NCBI RefSeq assembly: GCF_004217545.1
Contig: NZ_SHKY01000001.1
Location: 4,960,001 to 5,024,000 of the forward strand
Direction of reading: 5' to 3'
DNA from: Krasilnikovia cinnamomea
Lineage (GTDB): Bacteria > Actinomycetota > Actinomycetes > Mycobacteriales > Micromonosporaceae
DNA: 64,000 nucleotides
Of this stretch, positions 25,007 through 33,875 are shown one piece after another (within the stretch, counting starts at the first letter, position 1; each line of letters opens with the position of its first letter). The notes beneath the pieces were generated by a model that saw nothing but the letters and a program-made list of their open reading frames with translations, was not told where the DNA came from and did not search any database. A program made the position numbers and the translations under genes.

Positions 25007-26731
25007 ATGACGCCCGTGAGAAAGGTGTTCCGGATCGCGTCGGCCTTACCTCTGGTTCTGCTGGCCGCGGCGTGTGGCGACGATCCCGCCCCACCGGCCA
25101 GCGCACCCAGCGCCACGCCGTCCACCGCCGCCGCGCCGTCGGCGCAGGCCCCGGCCGGTGACCCGGCCGCGCGGGCGGCCGCCGTCGCCGCCAAGCTCAC
25201 CGACGAGGACCTGGCCGGGCAGGTGCTCATGCCGTACGCGTACGGAAACTCGGCGACCGAGGTCGACAAGGTCTCCGCCGCGGGCAACCAGCGGATCGGG
25301 GGCGTGAACACGCCGGCCGAGATGGTGACGAAGTTCCGCCTCGGCGGGCTGATCCTGGTCGGCTTCACGGCGGGTGACCCCACCGCCGACACCAACCCCG
25401 CCACGAACGTCGAGAACCCGCGACAGGTCCGGGCGCTCACCGCCGGGCTGCAGAGCGCCGCCGCGCGGACGCCCGCGCAGGTCCCGCTGCTCATCGGCAC
25501 CGACCAGGAGTACGGCGTGGTCACCCGCGTCACGGACGGCGTCACCATGCTCCCCTCGGCGATGGGATTCGGGGCCGCCCGGCAGCCCCGGCTCACCGAG
25601 GCCGCGTGGCGCGCCGCCGGTACCGAACTGGCCGCCATGGGCATCACGGTGGACTTCGCGCCGGTCGCCGACACCCTCGGGTCGCGGGGCAGCTCGGTGA
25701 TCGGCTCCCGCTCGTACGGTGACGACCCGAAGGCCAACGGCGCCCAGGTCGCCGCGGCCGTGCGCGGCCTGCAGGACGCCGGGGTGGCCGCCGCGCTCAA
25801 ACACTTCCCCGGCCACGGGCACACCACCGGCGACAGCCACGACGAGCTGCCCGTGGTGGCGCAGAGCCGGTCCGCGCTGCAGCGGCAGGACTGGCCGCCG
25901 TTCGCCGCGGGCATCGACGCCGGGGCGGGCGTGGTGATGTCCGGCCACCTCGACCTCACCGCGATCGACCCGGGGGTGCCCGCCACCTTCTCCCGCAAGA
26001 TCATGACGGACGTGCTGCGCGGCCAGCTGAAGTTCACCGGCGTCGCGGTCACCGACGCGATGAACATGGCACCGGCGAAGAAGTGGCCCGCCGGGGAGGC
26101 GGCCGTGCGCGCCCTCAACGCCGGCAACGACGTGCTGCTCATGCCGCCGGACATCGCCGCCGCCCGGGACGGCATCCTGGCCGGTCTCAAGGACGCCAGC
26201 CTGCCGCGCCCGCGCCTGGTCGAGGCGGTCACCCGGATCCTGACCCTCAAGTTCCGCGCCGCGGGCAAGTCGCAGCCGGAGCTGTCCGTGCTCGGCTCGG
26301 CCGAGCATCAGCGGGCCGTGCTGGCCGCCGACGCCGCCTCGATCACCGTCCTGCGGGGTCGCTGCTCCGGCCCGCTGGTCTCCGGCCCCGTCACGGTCAC
26401 CGCGTCCGGTGGGCGCGAGCTCGCCCGCGGCACCCTGGAGACGGCGCTGCGGGACGCGGGCGTGCGGGTGCAGCCGTCGGGCGGCACGGTCATCCATCTC
26501 GCCGGGTTCGGGGACCGCAAGACCGACCTGAGCGCCGACGCCGCCCTCACGGTCGGGATGGACGCGCCGTACCTGCTGCCGGCGGCGGGCTCGCCCACGG
26601 TCGTGGCGACGTACTCGTCCAGCAAGCTGTCGCTGACCGCGCTGGCCGCCGTGATCGCGGGCAAGGCGAAGGCGCCGGGCCGTTCCCCGGTCGCCGTCGC
26701 GGGGCTGCCCCGCAGCGCTTGCGCGGACTGA
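25007..26731 (+). CDS. Glycoside hydrolase family 3 lipoprotein (NagZ-like beta-N-acetylhexosaminidase)
   Basis: A 574-residue lipoprotein. Lipobox LPLVLLAAAC (Cys23), then a Pro/Ala/Ser linker. The GH3 barrel carries LIGTDQEYGVVTRV, PVADTLGSRGSSVIGSRSYG, the signature ALKHFPGHGHTTGDSHDELP (NagZ Asp-His acid-base pair in GDSH) and nucleophile Asp in GVAVTDAMNM. A C-terminal alpha/beta sandwich (about 430-574) ends RSACAD. It likely removes GlcNAc from wall fragments outside the cell. ATG 25007 follows GAGGA. Confidence 0.92.
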   Translation: MTPVRKVFRIASALPLVLLAAACGDDPAPPASAPSATPSTAAAPSAQAPAGDPAARAAAVAAKLTDEDLAGQVLMPYAYGNSATEVDKVSAAGNQRIGGVNTPAEMVTKFRLGGLILVGFTAGDPTADTNPATNVENPRQVRALTAGLQSAAARTPAQVPLLIGTDQEYGVVTRVTDGVTMLPSAMGFGAARQPRLTEAAWRAAGTELAAMGITVDFAPVADTLGSRGSSVIGSRSYGDDPKANGAQVAAAVRGLQDAGVAAALKHFPGHGHTTGDSHDELPVVAQSRSALQRQDWPPFAAGIDAGAGVVMSGHLDLTAIDPGVPATFSRKIMTDVLRGQLKFTGVAVTDAMNMAPAKKWPAGEAAVRALNAGNDVLLMPPDIAAARDGILAGLKDASLPRPRLVEAVTRILTLKFRAAGKSQPELSVLGSAEHQRAVLAADAASITVLRGRCSGPLVSGPVTVTASGGRELARGTLETALRDAGVRVQPSGGTVIHLAGFGDRKTDLSADAALTVGMDAPYLLPAAGSPTVVATYSSSKLSLTALAAVIAGKAKAPGRSPVAVAGLPRSACAD

Positions 26732-26756
26732 CGCCCGCCGCGCTCGTCGAACGGCC

Positions 26757-26900
26757 GCCGCTCGCGGAGGCCGCCGCTCGCCGAAGCCCTTGCCGCTCGC
26801 GGAGGCCGCCGCGCGCCGAAGCCCTTGCCGCTCGCGGAGGCCGCCGCTCGCCGAAGCCCCTGCCGCTCGCCGATGGCCGCCGCTCGCGGAAGGCCTGCCC
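26757..26900. repeat. 35-bp tandem repeat, about four copies
   Basis: A 35-bp unit starting GCCGCTCGCGGAGGCCGCCG recurs at 26757, 26792 and 26827 with one or two changes per copy. A fourth, more diverged copy starts at 26862. Each unit holds an inner 17-18 bp near-repeat (CCGCTCGCGGAGG / CCGCTCGCCGAAG). It starts 25 bp past the GH3 stop codon in a 418-bp region with no gene. The rest of that region carries GGCCGGCC-rich repeats (27025-27085) and the accD terminator. Confidence 0.9.
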
Positions 26901-27098
26901 TGCGCTGAAGTTGTGGAGTTGTGGCGCGGAGCTGACCGTGAGTCTTCAAGATCTGGAGTGGATGACGTCGGCCCACAGCCGGGGCAACCCCAAGCGTCGA
27001 CAAGCTTGAGCTCAGCGTCAATCCGGCCTGGGGGCCGGCCTGGAGGCCGGCCTTGACGGCGGCCCGGACGCCGGCCTTGGACGGCGGCGCACGACGAC

Positions 27099-27127
27099 GC
27101 GCCCGGCCGGATCATCCGGCCGGGCGC
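27099..27127 (-). terminator. Terminator of the fab-accD operon
   Basis: GCGCCCGGCCGGAT (27099-27112) and ATCCGGCCGGGCGC (27114-27127) form a near-perfect hairpin 22 bp past the accD stop codon on the minus strand. Confidence 0.85.
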
Positions 27128-27149
27128 TTCAGCGTTCAGTGCGATGTGG

Positions 27150-28571
27150 TCAGAGCGGGATGTTGCCGTGTGCGCCGCGCGCCGCCGGGGCGTTGGCGAG
27201 CGCCTCGGCGATCCGCCGACGCGTCTCCTGCGGCTCGATCACGGCGTCCACCACGCCGATCTCCAGCGCCCGGTTCACCCCGCCCGCGACCTTGGTCTGC
27301 TCCTCGATCAGCTCCGTGCGCAGCGCCTCGCGCTGCTCGTGCGGGGCCGCCGCGAGCTTCTTGCGGTGCAGGATGTTGACCGCCGCGCTCGCGCCCATCA
27401 CCGCGACCTCCGCCGACGGCCAGGCGAACACCGCGGTGGCGCCCAGCGAACGGGAGTTCATGGCGATGTACGCGCCGCCGTACGCCTTGCGGGTCACCAG
27501 GGTCACCCGGGGCACCACCGCCTCGGCGAACGCGTGCAGCAGTTTCGCGCCGCGGCGTACCACGCCGTCCCACTCCTGGCCGAGGCCGGGCAGGTAGCCG
27601 GGCACGTCCACGAGCACGATCAGCGGCACCCCGAGCGAGTCGCACATCCGCACGAACCGGGCGGCCTTCTCGGCGCTGGACGCGTCGAGGCAGCCGCCGA
27701 GCCGCAGCGGGTTGTTCGCGATCACCCCGACCGTACGGCCGGCGAAGCGGCCCAGGGTGGTCACGACGTTCGGGGCCCACTTGGCGTGCAGCTCCACGCC
27801 CGGCTCGTCGAGCAGTGCCTTGACCACCGGCTTGACGTCGTACGCCCGGTTGGCCTCGGTCGGCATGGCCGCACCGAGGTCGTGCCCGGCCGTGGACTCG
27901 GCCACGTCGGGCGGGCTCAGCCGGCCCTGACGGCCCAGCAGCACGGTGAGCCTGCGGGCCTCACCGATCGCGGTCTCGTCGTCCTTGGTGGTCACGTGCA
28001 CGACGCCGGACCGCCGCCCGTGCGGCTCGGGGCCGCCCAGGCGTTCCATGTCGACCTGCTCGCCGGTGACGCTGCGGACCACCTCGGGGCCGGTCACGAA
28101 GATCCGGCCGCCCTTGCTCATGATGACGATGTCGGTGAGCGCGGGCCCGTACGCTGCGCCGCCGGCCGCCGGGCCGAACACCACCGAGATCTGCGGCACC
28201 CGGCCGGAGGCCCGCACCATGGCCGCGAACACCTGGCCGACCGCGTCGAGGGCGACCACACCCTCGGCGAGGCGGGCCCCGCCGGAGTGCCAGAGCCCCA
28301 GCACCGGAACCCGCTCCCGGATCGCGGTGTCGATCGCGTCGACGATGTGCTGGCAGCCCTCGAGGCCCATGGCCCCGCCCATGCGGGTGCCGTCGGTGGC
28401 GAACGCGATGGCCGGGGTGCCGTCCACCTCGCCGCGCGCCCACAGCACCCCCGAGTCGTCGCGGGGAGCGAGCAGGCGCAGGGTGCCGGCGTCGAACAGC
28501 GACTTCAGCCGCAGTTCGGGGTCGCGTTGGTCGACTGTGGACGGATCGGTGACGGGAAGCGTAGCGGTCAC
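27150..28571 (-). CDS. accD: Acyl-CoA carboxylase beta (carboxyltransferase) subunit
   Basis: A 473-residue carboxyltransferase that moves CO2 from biotin to acetyl- or propionyl-CoA, supplying malonyl- or methylmalonyl-CoA. The N-terminal half has LWHSGGARLAEGV and VVFGPAAGGAAYGPALTDIVI; the C-terminal half has FVRMCDSLGVPLIVLVDVPG, KAYGGAYIAMNSRSLGATAV, FAWPSAEVAVMG and a conserved tail. It lacks the N-terminal zinc finger of E. coli AccD, as actinobacterial members do. It is last in the fabD-fabH-acpP-fabF-accD unit, 33 bp after fabF, so malonyl-CoA supply is tied to elongation. Confidence 0.93.
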   Translation of the reverse strand: MTATLPVTDPSTVDQRDPELRLKSLFDAGTLRLLAPRDDSGVLWARGEVDGTPAIAFATDGTRMGGAMGLEGCQHIVDAIDTAIRERVPVLGLWHSGGARLAEGVVALDAVGQVFAAMVRASGRVPQISVVFGPAAGGAAYGPALTDIVIMSKGGRIFVTGPEVVRSVTGEQVDMERLGGPEPHGRRSGVVHVTTKDDETAIGEARRLTVLLGRQGRLSPPDVAESTAGHDLGAAMPTEANRAYDVKPVVKALLDEPGVELHAKWAPNVVTTLGRFAGRTVGVIANNPLRLGGCLDASSAEKAARFVRMCDSLGVPLIVLVDVPGYLPGLGQEWDGVVRRGAKLLHAFAEAVVPRVTLVTRKAYGGAYIAMNSRSLGATAVFAWPSAEVAVMGASAAVNILHRKKLAAAPHEQREALRTELIEEQTKVAGGVNRALEIGVVDAVIEPQETRRRIAEALANAPAARGAHGNIPL

Positions 28572-28604
28572 GGTGCGGTCTCCAAGTCGGGGGGCGAGGG
28601 GGGG

Positions 28605-29831
28605 TCAGGCGCGGGTGAAGATCAACGCCACGTTGTGGCCACCGAAGCCGAACGAGTTGTTCAGCGCCGCCGGGATCTCCATGTGCCGGGCCTTGTGCGC
28701 GGCGACGTCGAGGGTGAGCGCGTCGTCGGGGTCGTCGAGGTTGATCGTGGGGGGTACCACGCCGTCCCGGATGGCCAGGATCGTGGCGATGGACTCCAGC
28801 GCCCCGGCGGCACCGAGCAGGTGTCCCGACATCGACTTGGTGGAGGTGAGCACCGGGTGCTCGCCGATGGCCGTACGCACGCCGTGGATCTCCGCCATGT
28901 CACCGACCGGGGTGGCGGTGGCGTGGGCGTTGACGTGCATCACGTCGGCCGGGGTGAGGCCGGCGTCCTGCACGGCCCGCTTCATCGCCCGGATGCCGCC
29001 CTGTGCCTGCGGGTGCGGCTGGACGATGTCGTAGCCGTCGGAGGTCATGCCGGCCCCGGCCAGCCGCGCGTACACGGTGGCGCCGCGGGCGGCCGCGTGG
29101 TCGGCCCGCTCCAGCACGATCGCGGCGGCGCCCTCGCCGAGGACGAACCCGTCGCGGGCCTTGTCCCACGGCCGGGACGCCTTCTGCGGTTCGTCGTTGC
29201 GGGTGGACATGGCGCGCATGGCGGCGAAGCCCGCGATGGGCAGCGGGTGGATGACGGCCTCGGTGCCGCCGGCCATGACCACGTCGGCCCGGCCGGAGCG
29301 GATGATGTCGAGGCCCCAGGCCAGCGCCTCGGCGCCGGTGGCGCACGCGCTGGCCATCGAGTGCACGCCGGCCTGCGCGCCCAGTTCCAGGCCGATCCAG
29401 GCCGCGGGGCCGTTCGGCATGAGCATGGGCACGGTGTGCGGGCTGACCCGGCGCGGTCCGGACTGCTCCAGGATGTCGTCCTGGGCCAGCAGCGTCTGCG
29501 CACCGCCGATGCCGCTGCCGAAGCTGACGGCGAGCCGCTCGGGGTCGAGGCCGGCGTCGGCCAGGCCCGAGTCGGCCCAGGCCTGCCGCGAGGCGATCAA
29601 CGCGATCGCCTCGGACCGGTCGAGCCGGCGCAGTTGCACCCGGTCGATCACTTCGGAGGGCTCGACCGCGAGCTGCGCGGCGATGCGTACGGAGAGTTGG
29701 CCGGCCCACTCCTGGGTGAGCGGACTCACCCCGGAGCGGCCGGCCAGCATGGCGTCCCAGGTGGACGCGACGTCCCCGCCCAACGGGGTGGTCGCGCCGA
29801 GCCCGGTGACGACGACGTCGGTGCTGCTCAT
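28605..29831 (-). CDS. fabF: 3-oxoacyl-ACP synthase II
   Basis: A 408-residue condensing enzyme that extends acyl-ACP with malonyl-ACP. Active-site Cys in SMASACATGAEALAWGLDII, His in HVNAHATATPVGDMAE and second His in SMSGHLLGAAGALE. Begins VVVTGLGATTPLGGDVASTW and ends NNSFGFGGHNVALIFTRA, both full-length for the family. The start codon lies one base after the acpP stop, implying translational coupling. Confidence 0.97.
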   Translation of the reverse strand: MSSTDVVVTGLGATTPLGGDVASTWDAMLAGRSGVSPLTQEWAGQLSVRIAAQLAVEPSEVIDRVQLRRLDRSEAIALIASRQAWADSGLADAGLDPERLAVSFGSGIGGAQTLLAQDDILEQSGPRRVSPHTVPMLMPNGPAAWIGLELGAQAGVHSMASACATGAEALAWGLDIIRSGRADVVMAGGTEAVIHPLPIAGFAAMRAMSTRNDEPQKASRPWDKARDGFVLGEGAAAIVLERADHAAARGATVYARLAGAGMTSDGYDIVQPHPQAQGGIRAMKRAVQDAGLTPADVMHVNAHATATPVGDMAEIHGVRTAIGEHPVLTSTKSMSGHLLGAAGALESIATILAIRDGVVPPTINLDDPDDALTLDVAAHKARHMEIPAALNNSFGFGGHNVALIFTRA

Positions 29832-29832
29832 G

Positions 29833-30075
29833 TCAGTGGTTCGCCTCGATGTAGGAGACGGCGTCGCCGACGGTCTTGAGGTTCTGCACCTCGTTGTCGG
29901 GGATCTTGACGCCGAACTTCTCCTCGGCGGCCACCACGACCTCGACCATGGACAGCGAGTCGACGTCCAGGTCGTCGGTGAAGGACTTCTCCTCGGCGAC
30001 GTCGTCCGGGTTCACCCCGGCGACCTCCTCCAGGATCTCGGCGAGGCCGGACGTGATCTCAGCGCGGGTTGCCAT
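29833..30075 (-). CDS. acpP: Acyl carrier protein
   Basis: An 80-residue acidic four-helix carrier. The phosphopantetheine Ser is in FTDDLDVDSLSMVEVVVAAE, followed by KFGVKIPDNEVQNLKTVGDA. Length and motif are standard for the type II fatty acid synthase. It sits between fabH and fabF, as in Streptomyces. GAGAGGAAACC precedes the start. Confidence 0.97.
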   Translation of the reverse strand: MATRAEITSGLAEILEEVAGVNPDDVAEEKSFTDDLDVDSLSMVEVVVAAEEKFGVKIPDNEVQNLKTVGDAVSYIEANH

Positions 30076-30129
30076 TGTCGGTTGGTTTCCTCTCGGTGGT
30101 GGGACTTGCCTTGCGGCCGGACGGGCTGC

Positions 30130-31080
30130 TCAGGGACAGCGAACGACCTGGCCGGCGTAGGTGAGGCCGCCGCCGAAGCCGAACAGCAGGACCGGGGCGC
30201 CCGAGGGCACCTCGCGGCGCTCGATCAGCTTGGACAGGGCCAGCGGCATGCTTGCCGCGGAGGTGTTGCCGGACTCGACGATGTCCTTGGCCACGACGAC
30301 GTTGGGGCCGAGGCCGAGCCGTTTGACGATGCCGTCGATGATGCGGGTGTTGGCCTGGTGCGGAACGAACGCGGCCAGCTCCTCCGGCGTCACCCCGGCC
30401 TTCTCGCAGGTCTGCCGCGCGAACGGCGGCAGCGCCGTGGTCGCCCAGCGGAAGACGATCTGGCCCTCCTGCTGGATGTACGGCCGCCAGCCCTCGATGC
30501 GCAGCACGTCGCCCTTGTCGGGCACGGAGCCCCACAGCACCGGCCCGACGCCGGGCTGCTCACCGTCGGGCACCGCGGTGACCACGGCCGCGCCCGCGCC
30601 GTCGCCGAACAGCACGGCGGTGGTGCGGTCGGTCCAGTCGGTGACGTCGGACAGCTTCTCCGCGCCGATAACCAGCGCGTTGCGGGCCGCGCCGGCGCGG
30701 ATGGCGTGGTCGGCGGTGCCCAGCGCGTACGAGAAGCCGGAGCACGCGGTGTTCAGGTCGTACGCGGCCGGGGCGGTGATGCCCAGCCGGGCCGCGACCC
30801 GGGTGGCGACGTTCGGGCACCGGTCGATCGAGGAGCAGGTGGCCACCGTGACGAGGTCGATGTCGCCGGCGGTCAGCCCGGAGTTGGCCAGGGCCTTCTC
30901 CGCGGCGGCCGTGGCCATGTCCGCCACCGTCTCGGAGTCGGCCACGCGCCGCTCGGCGATGCCGACCCGGTCGCGGATCCACTCGTCGTTGGTTTCGATG
31001 ATCTTGGCCAGGTCGTCGTTGGTGACGACGCGCGCGGGCTGGTAGTGGCCCATCGCGACGATGCGGGAACCCGCCGTCAT
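30130..31080 (-). CDS. fabH: 3-oxoacyl-ACP synthase III
   Basis: A 316-residue initiating condensing enzyme that joins an acyl-CoA primer to malonyl-ACP. Triad: Cys in DLNTACSGFSYALG, His in FVPHQANTRIIDGIVKRLG, Asn in ESGNTSAASMPLAL. ATG 31080 has AAGGAGCAGGAGC upstream. In actinomycetes FabH prefers branched primers, giving iso/anteiso acids. It lies 31 bp after fabD. Confidence 0.96.
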   Translation of the reverse strand: MTAGSRIVAMGHYQPARVVTNDDLAKIIETNDEWIRDRVGIAERRVADSETVADMATAAAEKALANSGLTAGDIDLVTVATCSSIDRCPNVATRVAARLGITAPAAYDLNTACSGFSYALGTADHAIRAGAARNALVIGAEKLSDVTDWTDRTTAVLFGDGAGAAVVTAVPDGEQPGVGPVLWGSVPDKGDVLRIEGWRPYIQQEGQIVFRWATTALPPFARQTCEKAGVTPEELAAFVPHQANTRIIDGIVKRLGLGPNVVVAKDIVESGNTSAASMPLALSKLIERREVPSGAPVLLFGFGGGLTYAGQVVRCP

Positions 31081-31111
31081 GCTCCTGCTCCTTCTGTCGC
31101 GATCCCTCGGG

Positions 31112-32281
31112 TCACTGGTGTCCGCCGATGCGGGCGACCGGCTGGCCAGGCGCCACCGGGTCGTCGTGGTGGGCGAGCCACTCGGTGAGTACCCCGGCGG
31201 CGTGTGCCGCCACCTCCACGTTGCCCTGCCGGGTGACGATCTGTCCGACGATCTGGCCGGTACGCACGTCGTGGCCCTCGTCGAGGCCCTCGGCAGGCTG
31301 GAACGTGCCCGCGCTCGCGGCGACCACCACGCGGAACAGCGGGGTCGGCTCAAGGCTGGGCGCCACGCCGTGCCGGGCGATCAGGTCGCGCGCGGCCGGC
31401 AGGTCATCCGGGGAGTTGAGGGTGACGATCTCGGGAACGCCGTACGGCTTGAGCTCGCGCTTGATCAGTCCGGCCAGGGTGCCGGCGGGCGGCAGCTCGA
31501 TGACCCCGGTCACCCCGAGGTCGCGCAGCGTACGCATGCACAGGTCCCAGCGCACCGGCGCGGTCACCTGGCGGACCAGGCGCTGCAGCACCTCGCGGCC
31601 GTGCACGACCGCGGCGCCGTCGAGGTTGGACAGCAGGATGCGGGCCGGATCGCTCACGGTCACCCCGCCGGCCAGCGCGGCGAGTGCCCGCTCGGCCGGC
31701 GCCATGTACGGGCTGTGGAACGCGCCCGCGACCGGCAGGGAGATGATCCGGGTCTTCGCCGGCGGCTCGGCGGCGAACTTGCCGAGCGCCTCGGTCGCCC
31801 CGGCGGCCACGATCTGTCCGGCGCCGTTGCGGTTGGCCGGGTGCAGACCGGCCGCCTCGATCGCGGCCAGCACCTCGGCCTCGTCGCCGCCCAGCACGGC
31901 GGACATGCCGGTCGGTTCGAGGGCGCACGCGGCGGCCATCTCGCGGCCGCGGACCCCGGCGAGGGTGACGGCCGCCTCGGCGGGCAGCACCCCGGCGAGG
32001 GCGGCGGCGCTCAGCTCGCCGACGCTGTGCCCGGCGACCAGGCCGACGTCGTACAGGGGCAGGTGCTCGGCGGCCAGCAGGGCGGCCGCCACCAGCAGCG
32101 GCTGGGTGCGCGCGGTGTCCTTGATCTCGTCGGCGCCGGCCTCGGTGCCGAGGTGGATCAGGTCGACGCCGGAGAGGGCGGACCACCACCGCAGCCGGGC
32201 CTCGGCACCGGGCAGTTCCAGCCAGGTGGCGAGGAATCCGGGCTTCTGGGCGCCCTGTCCGGGCGAGAGTACGGCGAGCAC
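31112..32281 (-). CDS. fabD: Malonyl-CoA:ACP transacylase with C-terminal biotinyl/lipoyl-like domain
   Basis: A 389-residue protein. Residues 1-300 are a full FabD: LSPGQGAQKPGFL, nucleophile Ser in VGLVAGHSVGELSAAALAG, Arg in GVRGREMAAACA, His in PVAGAFHSPYMAPAE, and the end IELPPAGTLAGLIKREL. About 75 further residues (TPLFRVVVAASAGTFQPAEG to PVARIGGHQ) read like a biotin/lipoyl-attachment barrel: GHDVRTGQIVGQIVTRQGNV, AAHAAGVLTEWLAHHDDPVA, PGQPVARI. The hinge Lys of the MKM motif is absent (TRQGN instead), so it cannot carry the cofactor. It may serve as a docking or scaffold domain, for example for the carboxylase subunits encoded nearby. First gene of the fab operon. Confidence 0.92.
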   Translation of the reverse strand: MLAVLSPGQGAQKPGFLATWLELPGAEARLRWWSALSGVDLIHLGTEAGADEIKDTARTQPLLVAAALLAAEHLPLYDVGLVAGHSVGELSAAALAGVLPAEAAVTLAGVRGREMAAACALEPTGMSAVLGGDEAEVLAAIEAAGLHPANRNGAGQIVAAGATEALGKFAAEPPAKTRIISLPVAGAFHSPYMAPAERALAALAGGVTVSDPARILLSNLDGAAVVHGREVLQRLVRQVTAPVRWDLCMRTLRDLGVTGVIELPPAGTLAGLIKRELKPYGVPEIVTLNSPDDLPAARDLIARHGVAPSLEPTPLFRVVVAASAGTFQPAEGLDEGHDVRTGQIVGQIVTRQGNVEVAAHAAGVLTEWLAHHDDPVAPGQPVARIGGHQ

Positions 32282-32348
32282 GCCTTGACTCTTCCGGATG
32301 TCCGGCCGCGGCGCGGTAGCCGCCAGGCACGAAACCGTACTACCAGCG

Positions 32349-32365
32349 TTGTGGTATTCCTACAA
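32349..32365 (-). promoter_or_regulatory. Candidate FasR operator upstream of fabD
   Basis: On the minus strand TTGTAGGAATACCACAA is an imperfect palindrome (TTGT.GG / CC.ACAA), 68-84 bp upstream of the fabD start and 36 bp past the regulator's stop codon. It sits in the A/T-richest stretch of the operon. Position and symmetry fit the binding site of the PucR-like regulator encoded just upstream; the Streptomyces FasR system is the precedent. No footprint-level consensus was available to me. Confidence 0.5.
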
Positions 32366-32400
32366 AAGCAAGACCGATACCTGAGATTTGTACGGGTTTG

Positions 32401-33600
32401 TCAGCCTGCTGGGTCAAGGCGGCCGATCGCCAGCGCCATCCGCAGCGCGAACGCGTCCCGGCCGTCCAGCGGCGACAGCCCGGTCACCTCGGCGACCCGC
32501 TTGAGCCGGTAGCGCACCGTGTTCGGGTGCACGTACAGCTCGCGGGCCGCGCTCTCCAGGACGGCACCGGCGGAGAAGAAGGCGTCCAGCGTCTCCAGCA
32601 GGCCGCCACCGGCCCGCAGCACCGCACCGTACGCATCGTGCCGCAGCGCCCGCCGCGCCTCCAGGTCCCCGGCCAGGGCCCGCTCGGGCAGCAGGGCGTC
32701 CGCCGCGACGGGGACCGGCGCACCCGGCCAGGCCGGGGCCGCCCGGAAACCCGCGAGGGCGGCCCGCGCCGACTCCGTGGCCTGGTCCAGCGACGGCACC
32801 GCCGGCCCGACCACGATCGGGCCCTCGCCGAAGCTCCCGGCCAGGTGCCCGGCGGTGGCCAGCGGGTCCAGCGCCCCACCCATCACCACCACGAGCCGGT
32901 CGCCGTGCACCCCGCTGATCACCTCGATCCGGGCGCGGCGGGCCGCCCGGTAGACCGTGTGCAGCACCGCGGTGATGTCGCCGCCCGGGGAGCGGCCGAC
33001 CACCACCGCCACCGGCGGGGCGTCCGCCCAGCCCAGCGCGGCGGCCCGGCTGGCCAGTACGTCCGGGGAGTCGCCGCGCAGCAGCGCGTCCACCAGCAGG
33101 GCCTGCAGCCGGGCGTCCCAGGCGCCCCGCGACTCGGCGGCGCGGGCGTACACGCGGGCGGCCGAGAACGCGATCTCCCGGGAGAACTTGAGGATGGCCG
33201 TGGTGAGCGCCTCCTCCTCGCCGGCCGCTGCCAGCACGCGCACCTGGGACTCGGCCACGTCGATGGTGACCTTGATCAGCTGGACCGTCTGGGTCAGCGT
33301 GATCGACCGGGCGAGGGCCCGGGGTGCCGCGGCGAACACCTCGTCGGAGATCTCCTGCGGGCTGCTGGCCGCGGCGCCGCCCGAGCGCAGCCACTCCACC
33401 AGCGAGCGCACGCCCGCCTGGGCCACGAGCATGACCCACGAGCGCTGGTCCGCGGGCAGCGCCCGGAACCACGGCAGGGTCTCGTCCATCCGGCTGACGC
33501 TGGCGGTGGCCAGGGCACCGGCCCGCTGCTCGATGCGGCGCAGTGTGGCGGCCAGCGGCGGCTTGTCCGCCCCCGCACCCGGCGTCACCTTCTGTGCCAC
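32401..33600 (-). CDS. fasR: PucR/CdaR-family regulator of fatty acid synthesis (FasR-like)
   Basis: A 399-residue regulator with the PucR C-terminal helix-turn-helix ESAARELYVHPNTVRYRLKR, followed by VAEVTGLSPLDGRDAFALRM. The N-terminal part (RRIEQRAGALATASVSRMDE, FRALPADQRSWVMLVAQAGV) is the GGDEF-like/PucR sensing half. The start is taken as GTG 33600, with a weak upstream AGGCTGG. Position directly before fabD matches SCO2386 (FasR) of Streptomyces coelicolor, an activator of the fab operon; that assignment rests on synteny and domain type. Confidence 0.87.
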   Translation of the reverse strand: MAQKVTPGAGADKPPLAATLRRIEQRAGALATASVSRMDETLPWFRALPADQRSWVMLVAQAGVRSLVEWLRSGGAAASSPQEISDEVFAAAPRALARSITLTQTVQLIKVTIDVAESQVRVLAAAGEEEALTTAILKFSREIAFSAARVYARAAESRGAWDARLQALLVDALLRGDSPDVLASRAAALGWADAPPVAVVVGRSPGGDITAVLHTVYRAARRARIEVISGVHGDRLVVVMGGALDPLATAGHLAGSFGEGPIVVGPAVPSLDQATESARAALAGFRAAPAWPGAPVPVAADALLPERALAGDLEARRALRHDAYGAVLRAGGGLLETLDAFFSAGAVLESAARELYVHPNTVRYRLKRVAEVTGLSPLDGRDAFALRMALAIGRLDPAG

Positions 33601-33875
33601 GTGATCCAGCCTGTCACGTCCGGGCCCACCGCTCCGCGCGGGCGCCGGATTTTCCGTCCCGGGCCGATCCGCGAGAAATTTTTCCGGCCATGTGCCCCGG
33701 CTTGGGCTCGGGTGTCCGAAATCGCGGTGCGCCCCGGGTGCGACTTCGGTCGGTGACCTGGCATGGTTTCGCCTAGCATTGCCGGCCACGGCACGGCCGG
33801 AGGGTTAACCCGGGCCGTGTGGTGCCGATGAAACGACGTGGCACGCGGACGGACGGCACGGCGAGGGGAGGCGAG

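Noticed and set aside
27144-29879. A 911-codon plus-strand frame over accD-fabF
   Set aside because: Shadow of two complete fatty-acid genes on the minus strand.
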